From Gimesia sp. (GTDB lineage: Bacteria; Planctomycetota; Planctomycetia; Planctomycetales; Planctomycetaceae), in the NCBI RefSeq assembly GCF_040219335.1, contig NZ_JAVJSQ010000034.1, positions 1 to 64,000 of the forward strand: a stretch of DNA of 64,000 bases, read 5' to 3'. This document shows, piece after piece, positions 35,488 to 45,556 of the stretch. The first letter of the stretch is position 1; each line of letters starts with the position of its first letter. Both the position numbers and the translations under genes were made by a program. The notes beneath the pieces were generated by a model. That model saw nothing but the letters and a program-made list of their open reading frames with translations. It was not told where the DNA came from and searched no databases.

Positions 35488-36009
35488 TTACAGTGCATCC
35501 AGGCTGGTGCCATTAGCGGCTGTACCAGAGTTGTTCCCTTTGATCTGACCGGTAGCAGGATTGTAGATCCAGCCGACCGTTTCAGTACCGTCTTTCGCGG
35601 TTTCATCAGGAGTGGTCCCTGCAACATCGGTTACGATCATGACACCCCGACCACCGGTGAAGGGGTTCGGAGGCAGACTGCCGATGAGGTAAGGTCCCAG
35701 TGGTTTGGTACCGACGGCACCCGTTGTGCCATCTTTGTCGCTGGACAGCAGCAGCGAATCACGGAAATCATCCGGATCAGTCGAACTGTCCGCCGGGAAT
35801 TTTCCATCGTGCTGGAATTTGTACAACTGAATCTGACTTCGCAGAGTCTGCAGGTCCTGAACCAGAACCGACTCGCGAGCGTCATCGTTAGATGAAGTAA
35901 ATTGTGGCAGCACTGTCGCAGCCAGGATCCCGAGGATCACGACCACAATCAGCACTTCGACGAGGGTAAAACCTGCTCGTCTTGGTTGTTTTCGTGTAGT
36001 TTTAATCAT
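35488..36009 (-). CDS. GspG-like type II secretion pseudopilin
   Basis: 173 residues. The prepilin signal RRAGFTLVEVLIVVVILGIL has the cleavage Gly and Glu at +5. The mature part follows the major pseudopilin pattern (LVQDLQTLRSQIQLYKFQHDGKFP, then a PNPFTG stretch and a C-terminal GWIYNPATGQI), as in GspG of type II secretion. AGAAGGG precedes the ATG. The gene stands alone without other gsp genes, which is common in planctomycetes. It is a different class from the DUF1559 pseudopilin in this window. Assembly would depend on a prepilin peptidase located elsewhere. Confidence 0.88.
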   Translation of the reverse strand: MIKTTRKQPRRAGFTLVEVLIVVVILGILAATVLPQFTSSNDDARESVLVQDLQTLRSQIQLYKFQHDGKFPADSSTDPDDFRDSLLLSSDKDGTTGAVGTKPLGPYLIGSLPPNPFTGGRGVMIVTDVAGTTPDETAKDGTETVGWIYNPATGQIKGNNSGTAANGTSLDAL

Positions 36010-36645
36010 TGCCCTTCTCCGAGATTAAACGAATGTGCCTGTCACATCGCCTGATGTTAGTTACAAATTGGTTTGTATCCGGGTAACCAGCTTAACTCAG
36101 GAAACAAATGAATTCCCGGATGCATTCAGAACCAGTTCCGTATCACCTGAGCAATGTGAAACTTCATAACCGATTCTTACTTACATGGCCCTGTTCAGAA
36201 GGGGCGCCGACTGACTGGCCACCAAAATCTATGTTGCTTCCCAAAGGAGTCAATTTAATTTCAGGAGAATCTCTGCGTATACCGGCCTCCCTGTATCGAA
36301 TACAACGATTACAGAGATTTGCGAATGAGTTCTCCCACGAAATCAACTAAAAATCGCCAGAATCAGTGGATGATTCACCACTACTTGTTCCAGAGCAAAG
36401 CTGTCCTGCCTGGCAAGCCGGACCGGTTTTAAGGATTTTTCCAGATCTGATTCGTAGCAAGCAGAGGTCCATCCGAGAGCTTTTTTACAGTTTCTCTGAC
36501 TGATTGTAACGCAAGCACGAAACGACTAAACAACTGCCTTTCCCTCCCGGCGGGCAATCTCAGCTTGAATTCCCTCCTCGACTGCGAGAAAATGAAAGTA
36601 GTGTCCTCTCTCACAAAACTACTTCAGGCGGAAGGCGGGTTTGCA
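36010..36645. other. 636-bp intergenic region, no gene supported
   Basis: Lies between the divergent pseudopilin and propeller genes. Short open frames here have no ribosome site, family features or coding-like composition. A small inverted repeat (ACAAA-TTGG-TTTGT, 36063-36076) lies 54 bp upstream of the pseudopilin start. Nothing else is recognised. Confidence 0.5.
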
Positions 36646-37641
36646 ATGACTGGTCGATGGAGTTTTCTGGTCCTGCTCCTGCTCTGTCCCGCCACACTCC
36701 GAGCGGATTCTCTGGTCTGCTGCGATCGTTCCCAGACGTATCAGGTCGCGTTAGATAAAGAATCGAAAGTCGGCGAAGCCAGTCTCCGCGAGCACACCAT
36801 CGTCTGGCATCCCGCTAAGAAGAAGTATTATCTACTGGCCGACGTCGTCCCGCTCACCAGCCAGCACCATCCGAATACCTATAATACGGAGATTCACTTA
36901 TTCTCCAGCCCGAATCTTCAGAACTGGACCTATCACGGCGTTGCAATCCCTAAAGGAACGAAAGCCGGCCGCTTTGATCGCTTTGGTGTCGCCAGTCCTG
37001 CCTCCGCGACTTTTCACAATGGACTCATCTACTGCCCCTACAGTGCCCGTCGCACCAGTCATTTTACTGAGCGCAGTATCGGCCTGGCCTGTTCGCATCC
37101 GGACCCCGAGCAGCTTCCCTGGCAGAAAACGACACGCCCCATCGCGGACCTGGCGGGCGAAGATGACGACGCCGCCCTGATCAGCGATGCCTCCGACAAT
37201 CATCTGCATCTCTACTTTCGAACAGCCAGTTCGCAGGGATATCACATCCTCCACTCGCAGTCATCGCATCCGCTCAAGGAAGATTCCTGGTCGAAACCGG
37301 TCAAAATCTCCATCAAGCCGGAAGGGGTCCGTGCCCAGGAACTCACGGGCGCCGCACTGCTCAACGGCGAATACCACCTGTTTGTGATCGAACACTTCTA
37401 CCAGGGAGGTGTGCAAGTCGCACATCTGACGTCCCATAACGCGGAAGGTCCCTTTCACGAATTCGACAAAGAACAGCGGTATCTGCTCCCCGAAGAACAA
37501 CCGCCCAACATCGTCTACAGCGGGCACATCACCCCCGTTGTCAGAGAAGGAGCCATCAAAGCCTTTTTCTGGACCGTTTCCCAGACAGGGAAACGCTACG
37601 GGCTTTTGGGACATCCCGCACTGAAACCATCGACGGACTGA
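36646..37641 (+). CDS. Secreted five-bladed beta-propeller protein (GH43/GH32-like)
   Basis: 331 residues from ATG 36646, with AAGGCGGG upstream and a signal peptide (MTGRWSFLVLLLLCPATLRA). The sequence follows the GH43/GH32 superfamily layout: EHTIVWHPAKKKYYLLADV, EIHLFSSPNLQNWTYHGVA, then repeated blades (GVASPASATFHNGLIYCPYSA, GYHILHSQ, VQVAHLTS). The typical catalytic Asp/Glu trio cannot be placed securely, so hydrolase activity is uncertain. The gene is alone and convergent with metG, from which a terminator separates it. Confidence 0.72.
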   Translation: MTGRWSFLVLLLLCPATLRADSLVCCDRSQTYQVALDKESKVGEASLREHTIVWHPAKKKYYLLADVVPLTSQHHPNTYNTEIHLFSSPNLQNWTYHGVAIPKGTKAGRFDRFGVASPASATFHNGLIYCPYSARRTSHFTERSIGLACSHPDPEQLPWQKTTRPIADLAGEDDDAALISDASDNHLHLYFRTASSQGYHILHSQSSHPLKEDSWSKPVKISIKPEGVRAQELTGAALLNGEYHLFVIEHFYQGGVQVAHLTSHNAEGPFHEFDKEQRYLLPEEQPPNIVYSGHITPVVREGAIKAFFWTVSQTGKRYGLLGHPALKPSTD

Positions 37642-37644
37642 GTC

Positions 37645-37682
37645 AAAAAAACAGGCCACCCGGAGAACATCCGGCTGGCCTG
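37645..37682 (-). terminator. Intrinsic terminator of metG
   Basis: A 12-bp stem with one mismatch (CAGGCCAGCCGG with CCGGGTGGCCTG on the minus strand) is followed by seven T's. It is 27 nt after the metG stop. Confidence 0.85.
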
Positions 37683-37708
37683 AATCGACTTCGTCCGTTT
37701 TTTAAATA

Positions 37709-39754
37709 TCAGTGCACGCGCTGTCCGGGTACGGCGCCTTCATCGGGAGACAGCAGGAAGACGTCCTTTCCACCAGGCCCTGAGGCCAGCACCATTCCCT
37801 CACTGGTTCCGAACCGCATTTTACGCGGCTTCAGATTCGCACAGCAGATCACCAGCCGACCGATCAGATCTTCCGGCTCGTAGGCTGCTTTGATACCGGC
37901 AAATACATTCCGGCGTTCATCGCCACCCAGGCTGAGTGTCAGCTGCAGCAGCTTGTTCGCTTCGGGAACCGAGTTGGCTTCCACGATGCGAGCCACACGC
38001 AGGTCGACTTTCACGAAATCATCGATCGTACACTCTTCCGACATTGGTTCCGCTTCCAGGGCTTCCCCACTGTCGTTCCACTGCGAAGCCGCAGCTTCAC
38101 TCTCGGCGGCTGCCGCATCTTCTTTTGCTTCTTCAGTCATAGCGTCTACCTGTTTTTCTTCAATTCGTTTAAACATATGCTGGAACTTACTGACAGAGGT
38201 CCCTGTCAGCGGCGTCTGAGCCTGGTCCCAGCTGGTAATGGGATCATTCAGTAATTCGCCCGTCTGACCGGACAAGCGGGGCAGTACGGGAGTCAGATAC
38301 ACCACAATCTGCCGGAACAGGTTCAGGGCAATTGTGCAGATGTCCTGCAGTTCCTGCTGACGATCTTCGTCTTTCCGCAGTTCCCATGGCTTCTGATCTT
38401 CAACGTATTTGTTCGCCCGGTCTGCCAGCGCGAGGATCTCTCTCATCGCACCGTTGTAATCGCAGTTCTCATAGGCTGTCGCGATGGCTTCGCTGCGACT
38501 GGCACCATATTCGAACAGCCCGCCGTCATCCGGGTAAGCAGAGGAGAGCCCCGTCTGGGCGACGAACTTCGCACTCCGGCTCGCCAGGTTGACGACCTTC
38601 CCGACCAGATCCGAATTCACTTTCTGTACGAATTCGTCGAGGTTCAGATCGAGATCATCCAGTCTCGCCCCCAGCTTCGATGCGTAATAGTAACGCAGGC
38701 AGGCAGGATCGAGGTGGTTCAGATACGTGGCGGCTTTGACGAAGGTCCCCTTGGATTTGGACATTTTCTCGCCATCCACCGTCAGGAACCCATGAATGTG
38801 AACTTTCTCGGGCAGATTGAAACCCGATGTCTTGAGCATGGCCGGCCAGAAGAGTGTATGGAAGTAGGTGATATCTTTGCCGATGAAGTGGTGCACTTCG
38901 GTTTCCGGATTTTTCCACCACTTGTCGAAGTCTTCGTTATTGTTCTCACACCATTCGAGTGTGGAGGCGATGTAACCGATGGGCGCGTCGAACCAGACGT
39001 ACCAGTAGTTGCCCGGGCTGTCCGGAATTTCAAAACCGAAATAAGGGGCAGGGCGGGAGATATCCCAGTCCCGCAGGGGGTCACCCAGGAAATGACCTTT
39101 GAGATAATTGGCCACCTCAGACTGGAGATGATCGCCTGACTGTGTCCATTCATCAAGGAAGCCGTGCAGGTCCTCAATGCGGACGAACAGATGGCTGGCG
39201 GTCCGCAGTTCCGGTGTCGTGTTCGACAGCGTGCTGACCGGATCGATCAGATCGGCGGGTGTGTAGGTGCTGCCGCACTTGTCACAGTTATCGCCGTACT
39301 GGTCGGTCGCCTTACACTTGGGACAGGTTCCCTTCACAAAGCGGTCAGCCAGGAATGTATTCTCCTGCACGTCGAACAGCTGCGTGACTTCCTTTTCGTG
39401 AACCAGTCCCGCTTCGCGCAATGACGACCAGATCTGATGACAGACCTTGCGGTTCTGTTCGCTGTTCGTGCTGCCGTAATTATCGAACTCAATATTGAAA
39501 CCAGTGAAGTCGGCAATATGTTTCTCGCGGACATCTGCAATCAATGCTTCTTCCGAGCGACCTTCCTGGCGGGCGCGAATCATAATTGCGGTGCCATGCG
39601 TATCATCGGCGCAGAAGAATCGACATTCGTGGCCGCGCAGCTTCTGAAACCGCACCCAGATATCGGTCTGGATGTATTCCACGAGGTGGCCAATATGAAT
39701 GTCACCATTGGCGTAAGGCAGGGCCGCGGTGACCAGGATGCTACGTTGTGGCAT
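37709..39754 (-). CDS. metG: Methionyl-tRNA synthetase
   Basis: Charges tRNA-Met with methionine. 681 residues. Class I signatures HIGH (20-23) and KMSKS (near 330) are intact, and the zinc-binding insertion [17 protein letters not shown] lies near 142-160, as in the E. coli-type enzyme. After the anticodon-binding helices there is an Ala/Glu-rich linker (about 530-575). The C-terminal EMAPII/Trbp111-like tRNA-binding domain (about 580-681, [17 protein letters not shown]) mediates dimerisation and tRNA binding. The gene is monocistronic, with its own terminator. Confidence 0.97.
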   Translation of the reverse strand: MPQRSILVTAALPYANGDIHIGHLVEYIQTDIWVRFQKLRGHECRFFCADDTHGTAIMIRARQEGRSEEALIADVREKHIADFTGFNIEFDNYGSTNSEQNRKVCHQIWSSLREAGLVHEKEVTQLFDVQENTFLADRFVKGTCPKCKATDQYGDNCDKCGSTYTPADLIDPVSTLSNTTPELRTASHLFVRIEDLHGFLDEWTQSGDHLQSEVANYLKGHFLGDPLRDWDISRPAPYFGFEIPDSPGNYWYVWFDAPIGYIASTLEWCENNNEDFDKWWKNPETEVHHFIGKDITYFHTLFWPAMLKTSGFNLPEKVHIHGFLTVDGEKMSKSKGTFVKAATYLNHLDPACLRYYYASKLGARLDDLDLNLDEFVQKVNSDLVGKVVNLASRSAKFVAQTGLSSAYPDDGGLFEYGASRSEAIATAYENCDYNGAMREILALADRANKYVEDQKPWELRKDEDRQQELQDICTIALNLFRQIVVYLTPVLPRLSGQTGELLNDPITSWDQAQTPLTGTSVSKFQHMFKRIEEKQVDAMTEEAKEDAAAAESEAAASQWNDSGEALEAEPMSEECTIDDFVKVDLRVARIVEANSVPEANKLLQLTLSLGGDERRNVFAGIKAAYEPEDLIGRLVICCANLKPRKMRFGTSEGMVLASGPGGKDVFLLSPDEGAVPGQRVH

Positions 39755-39972
39755 AATATTCCCGACTGAGGTTAATGGAAATCAGACAAAATTCACTTAC
39801 TGTAATCAGAACAGACACCTGATCCCTCCCGGGGTTCAGCTGAAACAGCAGCGCATCACCCGAAAACGTGGAATTCTGTACCGGCAGAGGGCCTGTTCTC
39901 TCAGAGGGCGTCGATTGTACGGCGCCGGGCACAATCCCGCAATCCACTCATTTTGAGCCTGCTACACACGGT

Positions 39973-41064
39973 TTAGAACGTCGAACCGGTCATCAGCAGG
40001 GGACCATTCGAAGAACAGAGGACCCGCACCAGGTCCAGCTGGCTGACGATCCCGATCTGCACATTATCTTTATAGATTGCACCAAAAGCGGAGGAGGAAT
40101 TTCGCATCACATACAGTGCCTCAAGCATGCTGTAATCGATCTGAAGTCGAGGCATATTATAGACGGCGGGAATAATCGGCGAGGGCGATGTGATCAGATC
40201 CACCAGCTTGATATAAGAGGTCCACTCGCTCTGATGCGCGGCGCGAATCGGAATGAAGGAAATCTGGTTCTGCTGTGCCATCTGAATAATGTCTGCGGTA
40301 TCGGTGCTCCGGGTGACTCCCTTTATCTCTGCCTGGGGAATCATGACCTTCCGCACCGACTGGGCCGCGGTATTGAACATACCCCGCACCAGCTGCTTCT
40401 GTGCATTACCTAAGATCCCCTCGAGGTGCCCCTCTTCCAGCACCTTCACCAGCCGCTTTCGTCCCAGCACCAGCTGAGCGGGTTTGTTACGATCCGGTGA
40501 GAACTGTTCCAGCAGCCGGGTGATCGCCACCAGGGGAACACTCACGAGCCAGAATGCACGATAAAAGAATTCGAACCAGCGGCAGTAGCGTCTGAGCAGC
40601 ATGGTCGGGGCCCGGTAATACAAGTTCTTAGGCACCAGCTCTCCGAAAATGAAGATGAGCGGCGTAAAGAGAATCGTCGTCACAATCTCCGCCCTGCCGC
40701 TGGACTCCTGAAAGACCGCAGCAATGCCCATCGAGATCGCAATCGTCACGAGGTCATTCGCCAGGTTATTGCCAATGAGTGTCGTCGCGACAAAGTAGCT
40801 GGGGTTCTGAGCGAACCAGCAGAGCCGCTGGGCAATCGGATCACCTTCGTTGGCATCGATATTCAGACGCAGGAAACTGACGCGGTAGAAGCCGGTCTCG
40901 GATCCACTGAACAGGGCTGACAGGCGGAGGCCGATCGCAAACAATGCCAACGCGCCGAGAATAGGAAGCCAGTTCAACTTAGGTATCAACCTTAACTCAA
41001 AACAGAAACGACGTACTCCCCCTGGAGACATCATAAAACCGAATTCTCTTGAAACACGTCTCAT
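39973..41064 (-). CDS. CNNM/DUF21 membrane protein with CBS region (CorC/HlyC-like)
   Basis: 363 residues. The N-terminal half is a DUF21/CNNM transmembrane domain, with a hydrophobic helix around residues 34-52, the family motif SGSETGFYRVSFLRL near 53-67, TLIGNNLANDLVTIAIS, and IFGELVPKNLYYR. A CBS-pair region follows (about 235-355), with VMIPQAEIKGVTRS at its start. The usual C-terminal CorC_HlyC domain is absent. The family is linked to Mg2+/Co2+ transport. The start is uncertain: ATGs at 41034 and 41031 are alternatives and no Shine-Dalgarno decides. Confidence 0.82.
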   Translation of the reverse strand: MRRVSREFGFMMSPGGVRRFCFELRLIPKLNWLPILGALALFAIGLRLSALFSGSETGFYRVSFLRLNIDANEGDPIAQRLCWFAQNPSYFVATTLIGNNLANDLVTIAISMGIAAVFQESSGRAEIVTTILFTPLIFIFGELVPKNLYYRAPTMLLRRYCRWFEFFYRAFWLVSVPLVAITRLLEQFSPDRNKPAQLVLGRKRLVKVLEEGHLEGILGNAQKQLVRGMFNTAAQSVRKVMIPQAEIKGVTRSTDTADIIQMAQQNQISFIPIRAAHQSEWTSYIKLVDLITSPSPIIPAVYNMPRLQIDYSMLEALYVMRNSSSAFGAIYKDNVQIGIVSQLDLVRVLCSSNGPLLMTGSTF

Positions 41065-41320
41065 CTTGCAAGAGGTGCCATGAATTCCTCACTGAAAATC
41101 AACCACTATTTTCCGGCGGACCCACGCCGATGACTTACATTTTCCTAATCTATGACCTATGTTTTAGTAACAACACGATTGCCCAGTCTGCTCATTTTGA
41201 CAGAGTAGCACAGTGGCGGGCCGGACAGCATGCTTTCTCGATGTTCCCAACGGGGCGGTGTTACCTAAGTCGCTTGGAATCAGGAATTTAAGCACGTTCA
41301 CTTCAGATAAGTAAGATCCG

Positions 41321-42817
41321 ATGAAAGTTCAGCAATTTTTAGATCACCACGGGATCAAGGAAAATCCCTTCGGTCAGGAAGACGCCCAGAGCGATCACGT
41401 TTTCAAGGAATTCTGTCTGAACGGCACTCACCACCCGGTCTGGGATAAAATATTTTCCAATCCCGCCAACCCTTCGACTTCGGTTGTGTTCGGCGAAAAG
41501 GGAGCAGGAAAAACCGCCATCCGGATGCAGATGATCGAACAGCTGCAGAAACACAATGCCCAGCATCCGGAAAACCGCGTCTTCGTCATTGAGTACGATG
41601 ACTTCAATCCGTTTCTGGACTGCTTTCGCGAACGGTACTCGGGCCGCAATCGCCGCCCCGAACGACTGCTCTCCCACTGGCGACTCTGGGACCACATGGA
41701 TGCCATCCTCTCACTGGGGGTGACCCAGTTGATCGGCGAAATGATCGAGCCCGACAATACGGAAGAGAATAACATCCGCTCGGTGACCAAGGCCCAGGTC
41801 AACAGCCTGACCCATCTGGAAAAACGGGACCTGCTGCTGCTGGCCGCCTTTTATGATCACAGTCTGGATATGCCGGCCGTCCAGCGCTGGAACCGACTCC
41901 GCAAACGTTTGAAATTCAGTTGCTGGAAAACCGAATGGGAACGTGGCCTCGGCTTCCTGGTGACCATCGTGACGGTCGCCCTGGTCTTCTACCTCGGCAA
42001 CTGGAAGGACTTCCAGAAGTGGTGGATCTGGCTGATCATGTTTGCCGGCTGGACTCCCTGGCTCTGGAAACAGCTCACACTGATGTGGAAAGCGTGGCGG
42101 GTTTCACGCGAGGTGCGGGTCTTCGATCACCTGTCGAACGCCCTGCGTAAAATCCTCTCGCGCATCGAACGCAGAGAACTCGCCGGTCAACCGATTCCCT
42201 GCCGGGACCGCAGCGATGACCGCTACGAACTGCTCACCAAGTTTCAGACGATCCTCAAAAAAATGGGCTTCGAAAATATCGTAATCCTGGTGGACCGGGT
42301 CGACGAACCTCACCTGGTCAACGGCTCTGCAGAACGCATGCGGGATCTGCTCTGGCCGATGTTCGATAACAAACTGCTCAAACATCCGGGAGTCGCCTTC
42401 AAACTGCTACTCCCCTCAGACGTGGTCTACTACCTGCAGCGTGAAGAGAAAGAATTCTACGAACGCTCGCGACTGGACAAGCAGAACCTGATCACATCAC
42501 TGGACTGGACCGGAGAATCGCTGTACGACGTCGCCAGCGACCGCGTGCGGGCCTGCACGACGGATCATGGAGCAAATATCTCCATCCGTGACCTGTTTGA
42601 TGAATCCATTTCAGAACAGGAACTGATCGGACAGTTCGCCCAGTTGCGGGTTCCCCGGCACCTGTTTAAGTTCCTGTATCGACTGCTCGTCGATCACTGC
42701 AATCGCTATACGGTTGATAATCCCAGCTGGAAAATCAACCGGGAAACGCTGCATAAAGTGATGAGCCTCTTCCAAAGGGATCTGGATGCCTTCGATCGAG
42801 GCATGGGAACAGGTTGA
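41321..42817 (+). CDS. Membrane-inserted P-loop NTPase (KAP-like), unknown function
   Basis: 498 residues. Walker A GEKGAGKT is at 58-65 and a Walker B-like strand NIVILVDRVDE at about 319-329. Between them, at about 207-247, two hydrophobic helices (LGFLVTIVTVALVFYLG and WWIWLIMFAGWTPWLW) interrupt the NTPase domain. A transmembrane insertion between Walker A and B is the defining feature of KAP-family STAND-like NTPases. The N-terminus (IKENPFGQEDAQSDHVF) also recalls ExeA/ORC-type ATPases. KAP proteins organise membrane-associated complexes, and some act in phage defence; neither role is shown here. It lies 70 bp upstream of the sugar isomerase-like gene. Confidence 0.7.
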   Translation: MKVQQFLDHHGIKENPFGQEDAQSDHVFKEFCLNGTHHPVWDKIFSNPANPSTSVVFGEKGAGKTAIRMQMIEQLQKHNAQHPENRVFVIEYDDFNPFLDCFRERYSGRNRRPERLLSHWRLWDHMDAILSLGVTQLIGEMIEPDNTEENNIRSVTKAQVNSLTHLEKRDLLLLAAFYDHSLDMPAVQRWNRLRKRLKFSCWKTEWERGLGFLVTIVTVALVFYLGNWKDFQKWWIWLIMFAGWTPWLWKQLTLMWKAWRVSREVRVFDHLSNALRKILSRIERRELAGQPIPCRDRSDDRYELLTKFQTILKKMGFENIVILVDRVDEPHLVNGSAERMRDLLWPMFDNKLLKHPGVAFKLLLPSDVVYYLQREEKEFYERSRLDKQNLITSLDWTGESLYDVASDRVRACTTDHGANISIRDLFDESISEQELIGQFAQLRVPRHLFKFLYRLLVDHCNRYTVDNPSWKINRETLHKVMSLFQRDLDAFDRGMGTG

Positions 42818-42887
42818 AAATGGTCACTCCTTCCGGTAGTTTTAAGGAGTGATCTTACCCTGCAACAGGCCCTCCGGAACCACCCCC

Positions 42888-43862
42888 ATGCAAACCAACC
42901 TCAATCGACGTGAAATGCTGGCTGCCACAGGCGGTCTGCTGGCCGCTGGTCTTTCCTCCGCACCCGCCCTGGCAGGCAACACGGGACGCCAGCGATCCGC
43001 GGCTGAACCGTTCGCCTACTGCTTTAATACCAGCACCGTCCGCGGTCAGAAACTGGGGATCGTCGAACAGATCAACCTTACTTCCAGTGCCGGCTACGAT
43101 GCCATCGAGCCCTGGCTGCGGGATATCGATCAGTATGTAAAAGAAGGGGGTTCACTCAAGGATCTCTGCAAACGGATTGAAGATGCCGGCCTGACGGTCG
43201 AGAGCGCGATCGGCTTCGCCCAGTGGATCGTCGATGATGACGCGCAACGCAAAGCGGGTCTCGAACAGGCCAAACGGGATATGGACACACTCCAGCAGAT
43301 CGGCGGCATCCGCATGGCGGCCCCGCCTGTCGGCGCCACCAAACAATCGGATCTGGACCTGTTCGCCGCTGCCAAACGGTATCGTGCACTGCTTGAACTG
43401 GGCGATCAGATGCAGGTCGTTCCGCAGGTCGAGGTCTGGGGCTTCTCCGAGTCTCTCTCGCGACTGGGGGAATCGATGTTTGTCGCCATTGAAAGCGGCC
43501 ACCCCAAGGCCTGTCTGCTCCCGGACGTGTATCACATCTATAAAGGGGGCTCCGATTTCGCCGGACTGGGGCTGCTCAGCGGCTCGGCCATTCAGGTCTT
43601 CCATGTGAATGACTACCCCGCCGATCCCCCGCGCGAAACCATCAACGACGCACACCGCGTTTATCCCGGCGATGGTGTGGCACCACTGACCGACATCTTC
43701 CGCATGATTTACCGGGCCGGCTTCCGGGGTGTGCTCTCGCTGGAACTGTTTAACCGCGAGTACTGGGAACAGGACCCGCTGGAAGTCGCGAAAACCGGCC
43801 TGCGGAAAACAAGGGAAGCCGTTCTCAAGGCGCAACTCGACCAGCTCCCGAAAGCAGAATAA
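42888..43862 (+). CDS. Sugar phosphate isomerase/epimerase-like TIM barrel with Tat-like signal
   Basis: 324 residues from ATG 42888. The N-terminus (NRREMLAATGGLLAAGLSSA) looks like a twin-arginine signal, common for this family in planctomycetes. The AP endonuclease 2-like TIM barrel shows AGYDAIEPWLRD, VPQVEVWGFSESLSRL, LLPDVYHIYKGG, VFHVNDYP and GVLSLELFNREYWEQ, with His, Asp and Glu residues suited to metal binding. The reaction (xylose isomerase-like epimerisation) is not assignable. The next gene starts 4 bp downstream, so it is translationally coupled with the glycosyltransferase. Confidence 0.85.
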   Translation: MQTNLNRREMLAATGGLLAAGLSSAPALAGNTGRQRSAAEPFAYCFNTSTVRGQKLGIVEQINLTSSAGYDAIEPWLRDIDQYVKEGGSLKDLCKRIEDAGLTVESAIGFAQWIVDDDAQRKAGLEQAKRDMDTLQQIGGIRMAAPPVGATKQSDLDLFAAAKRYRALLELGDQMQVVPQVEVWGFSESLSRLGESMFVAIESGHPKACLLPDVYHIYKGGSDFAGLGLLSGSAIQVFHVNDYPADPPRETINDAHRVYPGDGVAPLTDIFRMIYRAGFRGVLSLELFNREYWEQDPLEVAKTGLRKTREAVLKAQLDQLPKAE

Positions 43863-43865
43863 GAC

Positions 43866-44987
43866 GTGAAGCAGATCGCACTCCTGTTTGAGTTCGGTTC
43901 TCTGAACGGAGGCGAACATTCCATGCTGGCCATGCTTCAACAGTTGCATGGCCGGTCATTCGAATTCACCGCCTTCTGCCTCGCCGACAGTCCCCTGCAG
44001 CACCGCCTGACATCGCTCGACATCCCCTGCCATCCGGTTCAGTTTCACGACGAACAGGGTCTGAGACTGCCGCGGGAAGCGGTGCTGGAACAGTTACTCC
44101 CCGTCCTGCAGGCGCAGCACTTCGATCTGCTGCACGCCAACAGCCTGTCCATGGCGCGACTGACCGGCGCCTTCGCCGAACAGTTGCCGGTTCCCTGCTC
44201 GGGGCATTTGCGGGACATCATCAAACTAAGTCGCGCTGCCATCCGGGATCTCAACCGGAACCGCAGACTGTTCGCGGTCTCCCACGCCACCCGTGATTTC
44301 CATATCAAGCGGGGCCTGAATGCGGAGACTGTCAACGTCTGCTATAACGGCGTCGACACCGAACGGTTTCAACCCCGTCCTGCCACGGGCGCACTGAAAC
44401 AGGAACTGGGGCTCCCGGCCGACACGCGTCTCTGCCTGACCATCGGTCAGATCGGCCTGCGCAAGGGACAGGACGTTCTGGCAGAGGCGGCCCGACTGCT
44501 GTCAGAGCAGGGGGATCAGCAGACCCATTTTGTCCTGGTCGGAGAACGGCATTCACAGAAACAGGAAAGCATCGATTTCGACCGTGCCCTGGATACTACA
44601 TTTGCACAACCTGGTCTGGCAGGGCGTCTGCACCGACTGGGTTACCGTGATGACATCCCGTTTCTGATGAATGAAGTTGACCTGCTGGTTCATCCGGCCA
44701 AGCAGGAACCACTGGGACGCGTCCTGCTGGAAGCGATCGCCAGCGGTCTGCCTCTGGTTGCAACCAACGTGGGGGGGACTTGTGAAATAGTCGACCACGA
44801 ACGCTCTGCACTGCTGGTACCTCCCGGCAAGGCAAAGACACTTGCCGCAGCGATCCAGCGTTTACTGCACGACCAGAGTCTGAGTCAAAGCATCGCACAG
44901 CACGCGCGACAGCGGGCAGAAGAATGCTTTACCAGCGAACGGGCCAGCCGCAACATGGTGGCCTGCTGGCAGGAACTCTGTGACTGA
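43866..44987 (+). CDS. Glycosyltransferase family 4 protein
   Basis: 373 residues, GTG start. GT-B fold: the N-terminal acceptor domain contains FGSLNGGEHSML and DLLHANSLSMARL. The C-terminal domain has CYNGVDTERF, IGQIGLRKGQDVLAEA, and the nucleotide-sugar site HPAKQEPLGRVLLEAIASGLP with the E-x7-E motif. It transfers a sugar from a nucleotide donor to a glycan or lipid acceptor, likely for envelope polysaccharide; donor unknown. It is coupled to the upstream isomerase-like gene (3-nt gap). It ends 12 bp from a convergent gene. Confidence 0.9.
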   Translation: MKQIALLFEFGSLNGGEHSMLAMLQQLHGRSFEFTAFCLADSPLQHRLTSLDIPCHPVQFHDEQGLRLPREAVLEQLLPVLQAQHFDLLHANSLSMARLTGAFAEQLPVPCSGHLRDIIKLSRAAIRDLNRNRRLFAVSHATRDFHIKRGLNAETVNVCYNGVDTERFQPRPATGALKQELGLPADTRLCLTIGQIGLRKGQDVLAEAARLLSEQGDQQTHFVLVGERHSQKQESIDFDRALDTTFAQPGLAGRLHRLGYRDDIPFLMNEVDLLVHPAKQEPLGRVLLEAIASGLPLVATNVGGTCEIVDHERSALLVPPGKAKTLAAAIQRLLHDQSLSQSIAQHARQRAEECFTSERASRNMVACWQELCD

Positions 44988-44999
44988 TTGCTCGGGCGT

Positions 45000-45404
45000 T
45001 TAGCTGCCCTGACGGGGATGAAACTCTTCCCAGCGTTTCCAGGCGTAGTCCCATTCCATCCAGAGCCGCAATACGGACCAGAGTGCCCGCAGTCTTCCCA
45101 GCTGTGCGGGGGGAATTTTCGACTGGGCAGCCATCGCATCCTGAGTCACTTCTGTCAGTCCCCACAGTGCAGCCAGTTCACGACAAAGGTTATCAGCCGT
45201 AAGATCAATTTCCGCATCTTCGGCGACGAAGCCTGCAGCGTCGGCCATCACAAACAGTTCGAACAGCTGACCGCGATACGGATCCAGTTCCAGTGGCTTG
45301 GTGGCTGCTTCGGCTTCACCAACGACATTAGCAACGCGGCGGACAATATCATCCGCCAGGTCATGTGAGGCGGAAGAAACGTGGTTCAAAGAATCGCGGG
45401 ACAT
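45000..45404 (-). CDS. Small helical protein, unknown function
   Basis: 134 residues from ATG 45404 (MSRDSLNHVSSASHDL); a longer reading adds a Cys-rich, unlikely head. The protein is predicted mainly helical, with no signal peptide or membrane segment. Notable segments are LDPYRGQLFELFVMADAAGF and a Trp-rich C-terminus (LWSVLRLWMEWDYAWKRWEEFHP). I do not recognise a family. A strong terminator separates it from the gene upstream, so it has its own promoter. Confidence 0.6.
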   Translation of the reverse strand: MSRDSLNHVSSASHDLADDIVRRVANVVGEAEAATKPLELDPYRGQLFELFVMADAAGFVAEDAEIDLTADNLCRELAALWGLTEVTQDAMAAQSKIPPAQLGRLRALWSVLRLWMEWDYAWKRWEEFHPRQGS

Positions 45405-45450
45405 GGGACGAAGTTCACTCTCTGAAACAGAACAGCTCGAAGCATAGATA

Positions 45451-45491
45451 AAACAAAAACACATCCTGACCGGTTGAGTCAGGATGTGTTT
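45451..45491 (-). terminator. Intrinsic terminator after the 45557-46789 gene
   Basis: A perfect 14-bp stem (AAACACATCCTGAC with its complement, 7-nt loop) is followed on the minus strand by TTTGTTTT. It would end the minus-strand transcript running from guaB. Confidence 0.88.
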
Positions 45492-45556
45492 AGAGAATAT
45501 CGAATTGCTGCTGCTTCGGCAACCGCCGACGCGTCCTCGAGGAACTCTGTTTCAGC

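Noticed and set aside
36108-36350. 80-residue open frame between pseudopilin and propeller genes
   Set aside because: No ribosome site, no family features, no coding-like composition.
41067-41080. TGGCAC and TTGC near the start of the DUF21 gene (minus strand)
   Set aside because: Only three bases separate the two boxes instead of five.
41049-41291. 80-residue open frame before the KAP-like NTPase
   Set aside because: Starts inside the opposite-strand DUF21 gene and resembles no protein.
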